Of a stretch of DNA of 64,000 nt, positions 9,054-15,585 are shown in pieces. The notes below the pieces were generated by a model, which was not told the DNA's origin, did no database searches, and was given only the letters and a program-made list of their open reading frames with translations. The stretch's first letter is position 1; every line of letters starts with the position of its first letter. The stretch is from Allomuricauda sp. (GTDB lineage Bacteria > Bacteroidota > Bacteroidia > Flavobacteriales > Flavobacteriaceae): contig RHLF01000002.1 of NCBI GenBank assembly GCA_003712125.1, positions 434,001 to 498,000 on the forward strand. Direction: 5' to 3'. The position numbers were made by a program, and so were the translations under genes.

Positions 9054-10286
9054 TTATGCCTTGAGATTGCGGATACGTTCGATTAAGGGAGGATGCGAAT
9101 AGTTTACAAAGACAAAAGCAGGGTGTGGCGTTAGATTACTCAGGTTATTTTTAGATAGTTTTTTTAAAGAAGTTATCAAGGGCTGGGCTGCAAAAGTTCT
9201 TTTGGCAAAATCATCGGCTTCAAACTCGAACTTTCGCGAAAGTAGGTTCATCAACAAACCGGTAATTCCAGAAATAGGGCTGTATAAAAGCCCGAAAGCC
9301 AAAAGGGCAGCATGAAAGCTTGGAATTTTAACCCCAATGGCGAGGGATAATTGAGGTTGGTTAATGAACAGGGAAAGAATGAATAAGGTGAATCCTGTCA
9401 AAAGCACAGAGGCTGCTAAATTCACAATAACATGACGACGTTTATAATGCCCGACTTCGTGGGCCAATACAGCTACAATTTCATCCTCATCCAAATCATT
9501 GATTAAAGTGTCAAAAAGGGTCACTCTTTTTTCACTGCCAAAACCCGAGAAATAGGCGTTGGCCTTTGTTGAGCGCTTGGAACCGTCAATGACAAAGATG
9601 CTCTTAAGTTCAAAACCTACCTGCTGTGCGTAGCTTTCAATGGCATTTTTGAGGTTGCCAGCAGCCAACGGTGTTTGCTTGTTGAATAAGGGCACAATCA
9701 GCTTGCTGTAAAACAGATTTAAAAAAAGCATAACCGCAGCGATGAGACCCCAGGCATATAGCCAAAAGTTGGTGCCAGCCCATTGTAAAAAAAGCATGAC
9801 CAGTGCCAGGATGCTTCCACCAAAAATGGCCGCTATCAGCCACCCCTTTACGATGTCGAAAAAAAATGTAACCTTATTGGTTTTGTTGAAACCGAATCGT
9901 TCTTCGATTACAAAGGTTTGATAATATGAAAACGGAATTGAAATCAGACTGCTTCCAAGAATAATAGTGCCAAAAAACAAAAGAGCCATCAGAATGGGAT
10001 TTTCGGTAAAATCACGAACCATAGCATCAACCCATTCGAAACCACCCAAAAGCAAAAATGAAAGCGTCAGTAGTAGTGAAAAACTATCACTGAGCAAAGC
10101 GTAACGGTGGTTAACCTTTGAATAAGCCTGGGACTTTTCGTACTCCTTCTTGTCAAAAACATCATTTAGTTCTTCAGGAATTTTACTGTTGAAGGTTTTT
10201 GCGTTCAAAAAGTCTAAAACCAAATCAATTAGGTATTGAACAATCAGAATCGCAATAATGATGTACAGGAGGGAGCTGTTTTCCAT
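9054..10286 (-). CDS. M48-family membrane metallopeptidase (Ste24/CAAX protease-like)
   Basis: This is a 410-residue membrane protein with about seven hydrophobic segments. The zinc-protease motif AVLAHEVGHYKRRH lies near residue 275, and the third-ligand motif FEFEADDFAKR lies near residue 350; both are diagnostic of the Ste24/HtpX peptidase M48 family. The N-terminal KTNKVTFFFDIVKGW region matches the CAAX prenyl protease 1 subfamily and not short HtpX. The bacterial role is likely cleavage of membrane or misfolded envelope proteins, not prenyl processing. It follows the RNA methyltransferase gene by three bases and probably shares its transcript. Confidence 0.9.
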   Translation of the reverse strand: MENSSLLYIIIAILIVQYLIDLVLDFLNAKTFNSKIPEELNDVFDKKEYEKSQAYSKVNHRYALLSDSFSLLLTLSFLLLGGFEWVDAMVRDFTENPILMALLFFGTIILGSSLISIPFSYYQTFVIEERFGFNKTNKVTFFFDIVKGWLIAAIFGGSILALVMLFLQWAGTNFWLYAWGLIAAVMLFLNLFYSKLIVPLFNKQTPLAAGNLKNAIESYAQQVGFELKSIFVIDGSKRSTKANAYFSGFGSEKRVTLFDTLINDLDEDEIVAVLAHEVGHYKRRHVIVNLAASVLLTGFTLFILSLFINQPQLSLAIGVKIPSFHAALLAFGLLYSPISGITGLLMNLLSRKFEFEADDFAKRTFAAQPLITSLKKLSKNNLSNLTPHPAFVFVNYSHPPLIERIRNLKA

Positions 10287-10289
10287 GGG

Positions 10290-11078
10290 TTAGAATCCGC
10301 GCTGGCGTTTGGCCTCAAATATAAGTATTGCCGCTGAAACAGATACGTTCATACTATCAATTTCGCCTTGCATGGGAATAATGATATTTTGATGTGAATG
10401 TGCAAGCCATTGTTGGGTTAACCCAGTAGATTCGGTTCCTACTACAATGGCCGTTGGTTTCTTAAAGTCTACATCAACATAATTTTGAGAAGCGCTTAAG
10501 GCCGCGCTGAAAATGGCGATGTCTTTATTTTTTAAAAATTCAATTATTTCGGCCGAGCTACCTAAACCCACCTGCGTCGTAAATAGGCAACCTACACTTG
10601 AACGAATGACATTGGGGTTATACAAATCAGATTTTGGGTCTGCTACCAAAACAGCGTCAATATTTGCGGCATCAGCTGTTCGTAATAAGGCACCCAGATT
10701 ACCTGGTTTTTCGGGAGATTCGGCAACCAAAATGAGTGGGTTCTTGCCGAATTCCAAATGATTTAAATCGTGGGTCTTGCTCTGGGCCAAGGCCAAAATT
10801 CCCTCAGTGCCGCCACGGTAGGCCAATTTTTCGTAAACCCCTTTGGTTATTTGAATCATGGGAGTTCGCAAGCCTTTAATATCTTGGGTGCCTGCAATTT
10901 CTGTACAGACCAATAAAGTTTCTATTGGGTATCCCCCTTTAACAGCGAGCTGCAATTCGCGAAGGCCTTCGATAACAAAAAGGCCTGTCTTTTTGCGTTC
11001 TCTAGATTTCTCTTTGAGTGCCAGTACCTTTTTGACCAAAGGATTCTGAAGGCTCGTAATTGTTTTCGGTTCGGTCAT
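10290..11078 (-). CDS. SpoU/TrmH-family RNA 2'-O-methyltransferase
   Basis: The start at 11078 (MTEPKTITSLQNP, 263 residues) is preferred to the ATG at 11153, because the family begins with the substrate-binding segment LQNPLVKKVLAL and the longer form would overlap the upstream gene. The SPOUT-domain motifs are present: ILVAESPEKPGNLGALLRTA, then AIVVGTESTGLT, then the knot motif IPMQGEIDSMNVSVSAAI. An N-terminal L30e-like domain (about 20-95) precedes the catalytic domain. It would methylate a ribose in rRNA or tRNA with S-adenosylmethionine; the site is not predictable. Upstream is the bestrophin-like gene, 16 bases away. Confidence 0.9.
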   Translation of the reverse strand: MTEPKTITSLQNPLVKKVLALKEKSRERKKTGLFVIEGLRELQLAVKGGYPIETLLVCTEIAGTQDIKGLRTPMIQITKGVYEKLAYRGGTEGILALAQSKTHDLNHLEFGKNPLILVAESPEKPGNLGALLRTADAANIDAVLVADPKSDLYNPNVIRSSVGCLFTTQVGLGSSAEIIEFLKNKDIAIFSAALSASQNYVDVDFKKPTAIVVGTESTGLTQQWLAHSHQNIIIPMQGEIDSMNVSVSAAILIFEAKRQRGF

Positions 11079-11094
11079 TGAATCGTTTGAGCGC

Positions 11095-12156
11095 TTACAT
11101 TTGGGTATCGTAGATGACCGGAAATTGATCTGGAATTTCGTCATCGCTTTCACCCAAATTTTGCCTTAAATCTATTTCAATACCTCTCGCTATGGTTGAA
11201 ATGGGGACATCGTTCGCCGATCCCTCAAACGGATTTTCTCCGGTTCTTCCGATGCGTTCCATGGTATGGAAAATCCATGCAACGATCACATAAAATGGAA
11301 TGCTCAACCAGACAAAATACTTGCCCACAAGTGGGAATTTTTCACCAATTTCAACTCCAATCTCTCCAAATTGGGGGACGAGGGCAAATGGCAATAAAAA
11401 AACGAAGAGCCACATGAAATAATGGTTCAGCGTGGCAAAATGTCTGGGGTATGGAAAATTTTTGATGCGCTCTGACTTTCCCTGAAGTGTGAACAGCTCT
11501 TCTAAAACACCTTCCAATTGTAAAAAGGAAAATTCCCAAACAAGACCTTTTTCCTTTAATTCTCGCAAGTGGTGTGATTGCAGATATAGTAAGGCAGTTT
11601 GTTTGTTTCCCTTACCCATGGTGTATTGCATATCCTCTTTTGATAGATAGGGTTCGAGGTCATCTTCGAGGGTCGAAGTGCGTTCCGGCGGCTGTATGTA
11701 TTTTGTCCATTCCCTATTGGTGCGCTCGTGAATCACTGTTTCCCATGGGCGCGGTGCACGCATGGCATGTCGCAGCGCAACCATCCATGCGATATGTCGA
11801 TAGGTTAATGCCTTAATCTCTTTTTGTAGCGAATCGACACCGACCTTTTTAGCACTGTGTTCGTAGGTAACCATGTCTTGTACGAACATTCCAAAGGTTC
11901 TTGAAGTGTTGACGATGCCACCCCATATTTTACGGGCTTCCCAAATTCGGCCGTAGGCCGAATTGTTCTGAAAACCAATAACAAAGGCTACCGCAGTACC
12001 AATAAGGGCTAGGGGAGTCCATGGAATCTTTAGCCAGTGCAGTTCAAAAAAATGATAAAGTGCAACCACGATGGCAACAAAAACAAAAAATAAAAAGGTT
12101 TCAAAACGGGTCCATTTGGCCATATCCTTGGCCTTGTAGACTTTTTTGGTGTACAT
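11095..12156 (-). CDS. Bestrophin-family anion channel-like membrane protein
   Basis: This 353-residue protein has membrane segments near 17-35, 37-60, 235-255 and 275-295. The motif FVIGFQNNSAYGRIWEARK at about 58-76 is characteristic of the bacterial bestrophin/YneE (UPF0187) family. Relatives of this family in Klebsiella form pentameric ion channels, so an inner-membrane channel role is inferred. It is the first gene of the minus block that runs to rel, with a variant -7 box (TATCTTTA) at 12179-12186 before it. The C-terminus is acidic and probably cytoplasmic. Confidence 0.85.
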   Translation of the reverse strand: MYTKKVYKAKDMAKWTRFETFLFFVFVAIVVALYHFFELHWLKIPWTPLALIGTAVAFVIGFQNNSAYGRIWEARKIWGGIVNTSRTFGMFVQDMVTYEHSAKKVGVDSLQKEIKALTYRHIAWMVALRHAMRAPRPWETVIHERTNREWTKYIQPPERTSTLEDDLEPYLSKEDMQYTMGKGNKQTALLYLQSHHLRELKEKGLVWEFSFLQLEGVLEELFTLQGKSERIKNFPYPRHFATLNHYFMWLFVFLLPFALVPQFGEIGVEIGEKFPLVGKYFVWLSIPFYVIVAWIFHTMERIGRTGENPFEGSANDVPISTIARGIEIDLRQNLGESDDEIPDQFPVIYDTQM

Positions 12157-12178
12157 AGCACAGTGCTTGAAAGTTGCC

Positions 12179-12186
12179 TAAAGATA
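12179..12186 (-). promoter_or_regulatory. Variant -7 box before the bestrophin gene
   Basis: The minus strand reads TATCTTTA, one mismatch from TAnnTTTG, 22 bases ahead of the ATG at 12156. No -33 TTG is visible at the normal distance, so the call is weak. Confidence 0.3.
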
Positions 12187-12257
12187 AGGGATATTTCGAT
12201 TTGGTACTTTAAGTTTTGAAGCCATTCATTTTGGGCGTCTCACTGACTTTTGATACC

Positions 12258-12265
12258 TATCTTTA
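12258..12265 (+). promoter_or_regulatory. Variant -7 box before the DUF6503 lipoprotein gene
   Basis: The plus strand reads TATCTTTA, the same variant as in the opposite direction at 12179-12186, and 62 bases ahead of the ATG at 12328. The two boxes lie in a 171-base divergent spacer. There is no clear -33 element. Confidence 0.3.
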
Positions 12266-12327
12266 CATTATAATGCATGGTGTAAAGTATTGCACCAAAT
12301 TTCGACCTATTCGCAAAACAACTACTC

Positions 12328-13131
12328 ATGAAACGACTAGCATTGCTATTTACCCTATTGCTATTTGCAGCTGCTTGCCAGCAGCAGCCCAAAACAAGTG
12401 CGGAGGAAACCACCACTCAGGAAAAGGCTGTTGATGCACCTCAATATCCTGATGCGCTTGGAGCTATTATCGAGGCGCATGGGGGCATTAATCCATGGCG
12501 AAAACAACGCACCTTGCAGTACACCATACCAAAAGACAAGAATCCGGAAATACATATTACCGATTTGTGGTCGCGAAATGACAAGATCCTCACACCAAAC
12601 TACAGCATGGGATTTGATGGAAAGGTTTGGTTAACGAATGGGCCGGAACCCTATAAGGGCAATCCTGAATTCTACCATAACCTCATGTTCTATTTTTATG
12701 CCATGCCTTTTGTTTTGGCTGATGATGGTATCAATTATGGGGAAACAGCACCCTTGCAGTTTGAGGGAAAAACGTATCCAGGTATACAGATCACCTATAA
12801 CGATGGGGTGGGAACCTCACCAAAGGACGAATATTACATTCATTATGATCCCGAAACAAACCGCATGGCCTGGTTAGGTTATACAGTGACCTATCGCACC
12901 GGAGAGGATTCCGATAATATCAAATGGATTCGATATGATGATTGGGGCACCTTCAATGGTTTGGTATTGCCAAAATCCATTTCATGGTATGATTATGAGG
13001 GTCGCGATATCAAGACACCAAGGAGTACTGTTCAGTTCGAAGAAGTGCATTTATCCGAAGAAACAAAACCAGCTTCTTTTTATGCCAAACCTGAAGAAGG
13101 CCAATACTGGGCAAAACCTGATGGCAACTAG
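12328..13131 (+). CDS. DUF6503-type lipoprotein
   Basis: The N-terminus MKRLALLFTLLLFAAAC is a lipoprotein signal with the lipidated cysteine at 17. A threonine/glutamate-rich linker follows, then a domain of about 230 residues. That domain has AHGGINPWRKQRTLQYTI and the strand-rich patterns DPETNRMAWLGYTVT and RYDDWGTFNGLVLPKSI, which I recognise as the DUF6503 family of Bacteroidota, distantly reminiscent of outer-membrane lipoprotein-sorting folds. The protein should be anchored in an envelope membrane, and its biochemical role is unknown. It is a single gene, divergent from the bestrophin gene. Confidence 0.75.
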   Translation: MKRLALLFTLLLFAAACQQQPKTSAEETTTQEKAVDAPQYPDALGAIIEAHGGINPWRKQRTLQYTIPKDKNPEIHITDLWSRNDKILTPNYSMGFDGKVWLTNGPEPYKGNPEFYHNLMFYFYAMPFVLADDGINYGETAPLQFEGKTYPGIQITYNDGVGTSPKDEYYIHYDPETNRMAWLGYTVTYRTGEDSDNIKWIRYDDWGTFNGLVLPKSISWYDYEGRDIKTPRSTVQFEEVHLSEETKPASFYAKPEEGQYWAKPDGN

Positions 13132-13173
13132 TCATTACTGTACTGGTAACTAAGGGGTTACTATTTTTTTTGG

Positions 13174-13181
13174 TATCTTTA
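13174..13181 (+). promoter_or_regulatory. Variant -7 box directly before the 46-residue ORF
   Basis: TATCTTTA ends three bases before the ATG at 13185. If used, it would give a leaderless or nearly leaderless transcript. No -33 TTG was found. Confidence 0.25.
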
Positions 13182-13184
13182 GGT

Positions 13185-13325
13185 ATGGAACTACCTGTAG
13201 AAATCTACCCTGTAATGACGACCTTAGTGTTGGTTGCCATAGGTCTGGGTTTGGTGCATTATTGGACTCGTAACAGTCGTAATTTCCGGAGTAGTAGGAA
13301 TAGGAAAGCGAGAAGGCAATCCTAG
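13185..13325 (+). CDS. Possible small single-pass membrane protein (46 residues)
   Basis: An ATG at 13185 opens 46 codons ending in TAG at 13323-13325. The product starts MELPVEIYPVMTT, has one hydrophobic segment (about residues 11-26, VMTTLVLVAIGLGLVH) and ends in a strongly basic tail rich in R, N, S and K. A membrane-anchored micropeptide with a positive-inside tail is a coherent design, and it fills an otherwise empty 212-base gap. Against it, the length alone is not significant and I recognise no homologue. Confidence 0.4.
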   Translation: MELPVEIYPVMTTLVLVAIGLGLVHYWTRNSRNFRSSRNRKARRQS

Positions 13326-13343
13326 CGCGTTATATAGCCATCG

Positions 13344-13715
13344 TTAGGCTTGGCGTAAAATCTTCTCCATTTTTCGACCCTTGGCTAGTTCGTCAATCAA
13401 CTTTTCCATTTGCCGACATTGTTTGTAAACTGCAAATTCATCAGCTATTTCCTCAATGCGATATCCACAAACAACGCCTTTGATCAGGTGTGCATTGGGA
13501 TGTAAATTAGCGCGTTGAAAAAAGGTCGCGAAGGTCACTTTCTCTTCAATAAGTCCTTGCAGTGTAGATTTGTCAAAGCCGGTTAACCATTCAATGACCT
13601 GATGTAATTCTTCTTCGGTCCTTCCATTTTTGACCAGTCTTTTCAGGTAATGGGGATATATGGAGGCAAAAACCATATTTGCCACTTGCTCATTTTTTTT
13701 GGCCGTTACTTGCAT
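13344..13715 (-). CDS. DUF2200-family protein
   Basis: This 123-residue soluble protein matches the DUF2200 family by the segments VFASIYPHYLKRLVKNGR, EELHQVIEWLTGFD, FQRANLHPNAHLIKGVVCGY and the C-terminal DELAKGRKMEKILR. The family is widespread but has no known function. The full family length is present. A 45-base gap separates it from the YdhR-like gene on the same strand, so it may be expressed with that gene or alone. Confidence 0.85.
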   Translation of the reverse strand: MQVTAKKNEQVANMVFASIYPHYLKRLVKNGRTEEELHQVIEWLTGFDKSTLQGLIEEKVTFATFFQRANLHPNAHLIKGVVCGYRIEEIADEFAVYKQCRQMEKLIDELAKGRKMEKILRQA

Positions 13716-13760
13716 GGGTTGTCATTTAGTGTTCTAAAGTTAGCAAGAATGTCATGAAAT

Positions 13761-14051
13761 TTACGCCTCCCTTAATTGAAAAAGAAGGTCCATTACCTCG
13801 ATATTTGGCGCTTCAATTATTTCGTAGGCTGCAGGTATACTCTTTGCCAGATCTGACTCGCGAAATGCTTCAAGAGACGCCATAGAATCCCAAACATATA
13901 TACCGCCATATTCGCCTGGTTTGCCAGTTTTCACATAGTACTTTTGAACAAGACCCGAAATGGCCTTAAATCTGGATTCCCTTTCCCTGGCTTTTGCTAA
14001 CAATTCATCTTCGGGAAGATTGGACTTCAATCGTATAATCTGTAAAATCAT
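13761..14051 (-). CDS. YdhR-like ABM-fold protein
   Basis: This is a 96-residue protein with the ferredoxin-like dimeric alpha/beta-barrel pattern. A strand (MILQIIRLKSN) is followed by a helix (EDELLAKARERESRFKAI), a turn with GLVQKYYVKTGKPGEYGGIY, and VWDSMASLEAFRESDLAKSI. This resembles the putative mono-oxygenase YdhR and related antibiotic-biosynthesis-monooxygenase families. These small proteins often act on quinone-like substrates, but an enzymatic role here is only inferred. The start at 14051 leaves no signal peptide. Confidence 0.7.
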   Translation of the reverse strand: MILQIIRLKSNLPEDELLAKARERESRFKAISGLVQKYYVKTGKPGEYGGIYVWDSMASLEAFRESDLAKSIPAAYEIIEAPNIEVMDLLFQLREA

Positions 14052-14224
14052 ATTTTCTGCTAATTAGGGTTCCGTGATCTTTATACCTGTTGATTTATTC
14101 TTCCGAACTGTCCTGCTGATGCGTTGTGTGGGAACAGAAAATTTTCCGTATTCAAAACATCCCTGATAGAACTCAACAACAATTATCCTAGTTTTTCGTA
14201 GAATTTATGCTCTTCTAAAACCAA

Positions 14225-14269
14225 CCAAAAAGCTCCCATTTCCCGCGTAGTGGATATGGAAGCTTTTGG
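14225..14269 (-). terminator. Hairpin downstream of the 14285-15574 amidohydrolase gene
   Basis: An imperfect inverted repeat pairs CCAAAAAGCT (14225-14234) with AGCTTTTGG (14261-14269), with further CCAT/ATGG pairing inside. On the minus strand it begins 16 bases after the stop at 14285 and ends in a T-rich stretch. It is plausible as the intrinsic terminator of the amidohydrolase operon. The rest of the 233-base spacer (14052-14284) shows nothing convincing. Confidence 0.5.
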
Positions 14270-14284
14270 CAATTCATTTTTACT

Positions 14285-15574
14285 TTATTTTCCTTCGAAT
14301 TTTTCCATATAACGTTTCCAAAGCTCTGTTTGATGGGTCTCCAAAGAGATTTCACGTCCATCGATAAAAGCATGGGTCAATTGGTTGCCACGCATATCGA
14401 GGGCATCGCCTTCCGATACAAATAGCGTGGCACTTTTACCCACTTCGAGGGTGCCGTAGTCGTTACTTATCCCCAAAATTTCTGCCGTATTGCCCGTGAT
14501 AAGCTGTAATGCCGCTTCTTTATCCATGCCTTGTCCGACCACTTGACCGGCATAAAAGGGTAGGTTACGGGTTTGGAAATTGCTGGCTCCAGCATTTTGT
14601 AATCCGACCAAAACACCTGCGTCTGCCAACAGCTTGGGTAGTTTATAGGGCATGTCGTAATCATCATCTTCACGCGCAGGCAAACTATGGGTGCGCTGCA
14701 CCAATACTGCAACCTCATGTTTTTTGATGAAATCGGTGATCTTATGGGTGTCATAGCCGCCTACTACCACCACATGTTGCACTCCAGCACCTTTAAGCGT
14801 GGTCACTGCATCAATAATTTCGCGCTCTAAATTCGCATAAACGTATGCTTTTTTGGAACCATCCAAAACGCCTTGCATGGCCGCAAAGGCAGGATTGTTG
14901 GCTTCGGGTTTTGCACGGCCATACGCCACCGAATTGGCCATAAAAGCCTTGATTTCATCCACTTCTTTTTGATACTCTTTGTTTGGTTTGTAGGCGGGGT
15001 CTTCACCCAACCACCATCGCCCTCTTCGGAATGAATTGGGCCAATGCAAGTGAATGCCATCGTCTACTTTGATGGCTGCATCTTCCCAGTTCCATGCATC
15101 AAATTGTACAATGGAAGAAGTGCCCGATATGGTACCGCCCAAGGGGGTGGTTTGCCCAATCAAAACCCCATTGGGGCGCATACTTTCTACCACTTGTGAC
15201 TCGGCATTGTAGGCAATCAAACTGCGTACATGCGGTATCAAATCACCAATCTCGTCTTGATCGTTTGTGGCACGTACCGCATTGATTTCAATAAGCCCCA
15301 ATGATTTGGCTGGAGCAATAAAACCGGGATACACATGCTTTCCGCTGGCATCAATTACCTTGCCCTGACGTGCAATTTCATTATCGGCACTGCCCACATA
15401 GGTGAGTTTTCCTGCCGAAAACATAAGCAGTGAATTTTCAATAACCTCCCCATTGCCCAAGTGCGCTGTCGCACCTTCAATAGTTATCGCTTGGGTTTGA
15501 GGACCAGCCGGGGTTTGCTGTGCCATTGCCAAACAACCCCATAAAACGGTAAATATTAATGTTATACTTCTCAT
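14285..15574 (-). CDS. Exported amidohydrolase-like protein without the HxH metal motif
   Basis: The start at 15574 gives MRSITLIFTVLWGCLAMA as a clean signal peptide; the upstream ATG at 15601 would place it internally and overlap the previous gene. The 429-residue protein has the imidazolonepropionase-like amidohydrolase fold, with GKHVYPGFI near residue 85 and the C-terminal LITGNTAEILGISNDYGTLEVGKSATLFV strand set, discontinuous in places. The family's first metal ligands (HxH just after PGFID) are missing; the sequence goes on APAKSLG. It may be a non-catalytic partner of the larger amidohydrolase encoded 11 bases upstream. It should be periplasmic. Confidence 0.8.
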   Translation of the reverse strand: MRSITLIFTVLWGCLAMAQQTPAGPQTQAITIEGATAHLGNGEVIENSLLMFSAGKLTYVGSADNEIARQGKVIDASGKHVYPGFIAPAKSLGLIEINAVRATNDQDEIGDLIPHVRSLIAYNAESQVVESMRPNGVLIGQTTPLGGTISGTSSIVQFDAWNWEDAAIKVDDGIHLHWPNSFRRGRWWLGEDPAYKPNKEYQKEVDEIKAFMANSVAYGRAKPEANNPAFAAMQGVLDGSKKAYVYANLEREIIDAVTTLKGAGVQHVVVVGGYDTHKITDFIKKHEVAVLVQRTHSLPAREDDDYDMPYKLPKLLADAGVLVGLQNAGASNFQTRNLPFYAGQVVGQGMDKEAALQLITGNTAEILGISNDYGTLEVGKSATLFVSEGDALDMRGNQLTHAFIDGREISLETHQTELWKRYMEKFEGK

Positions 15575-15585
15575 CTTTTTCAATT

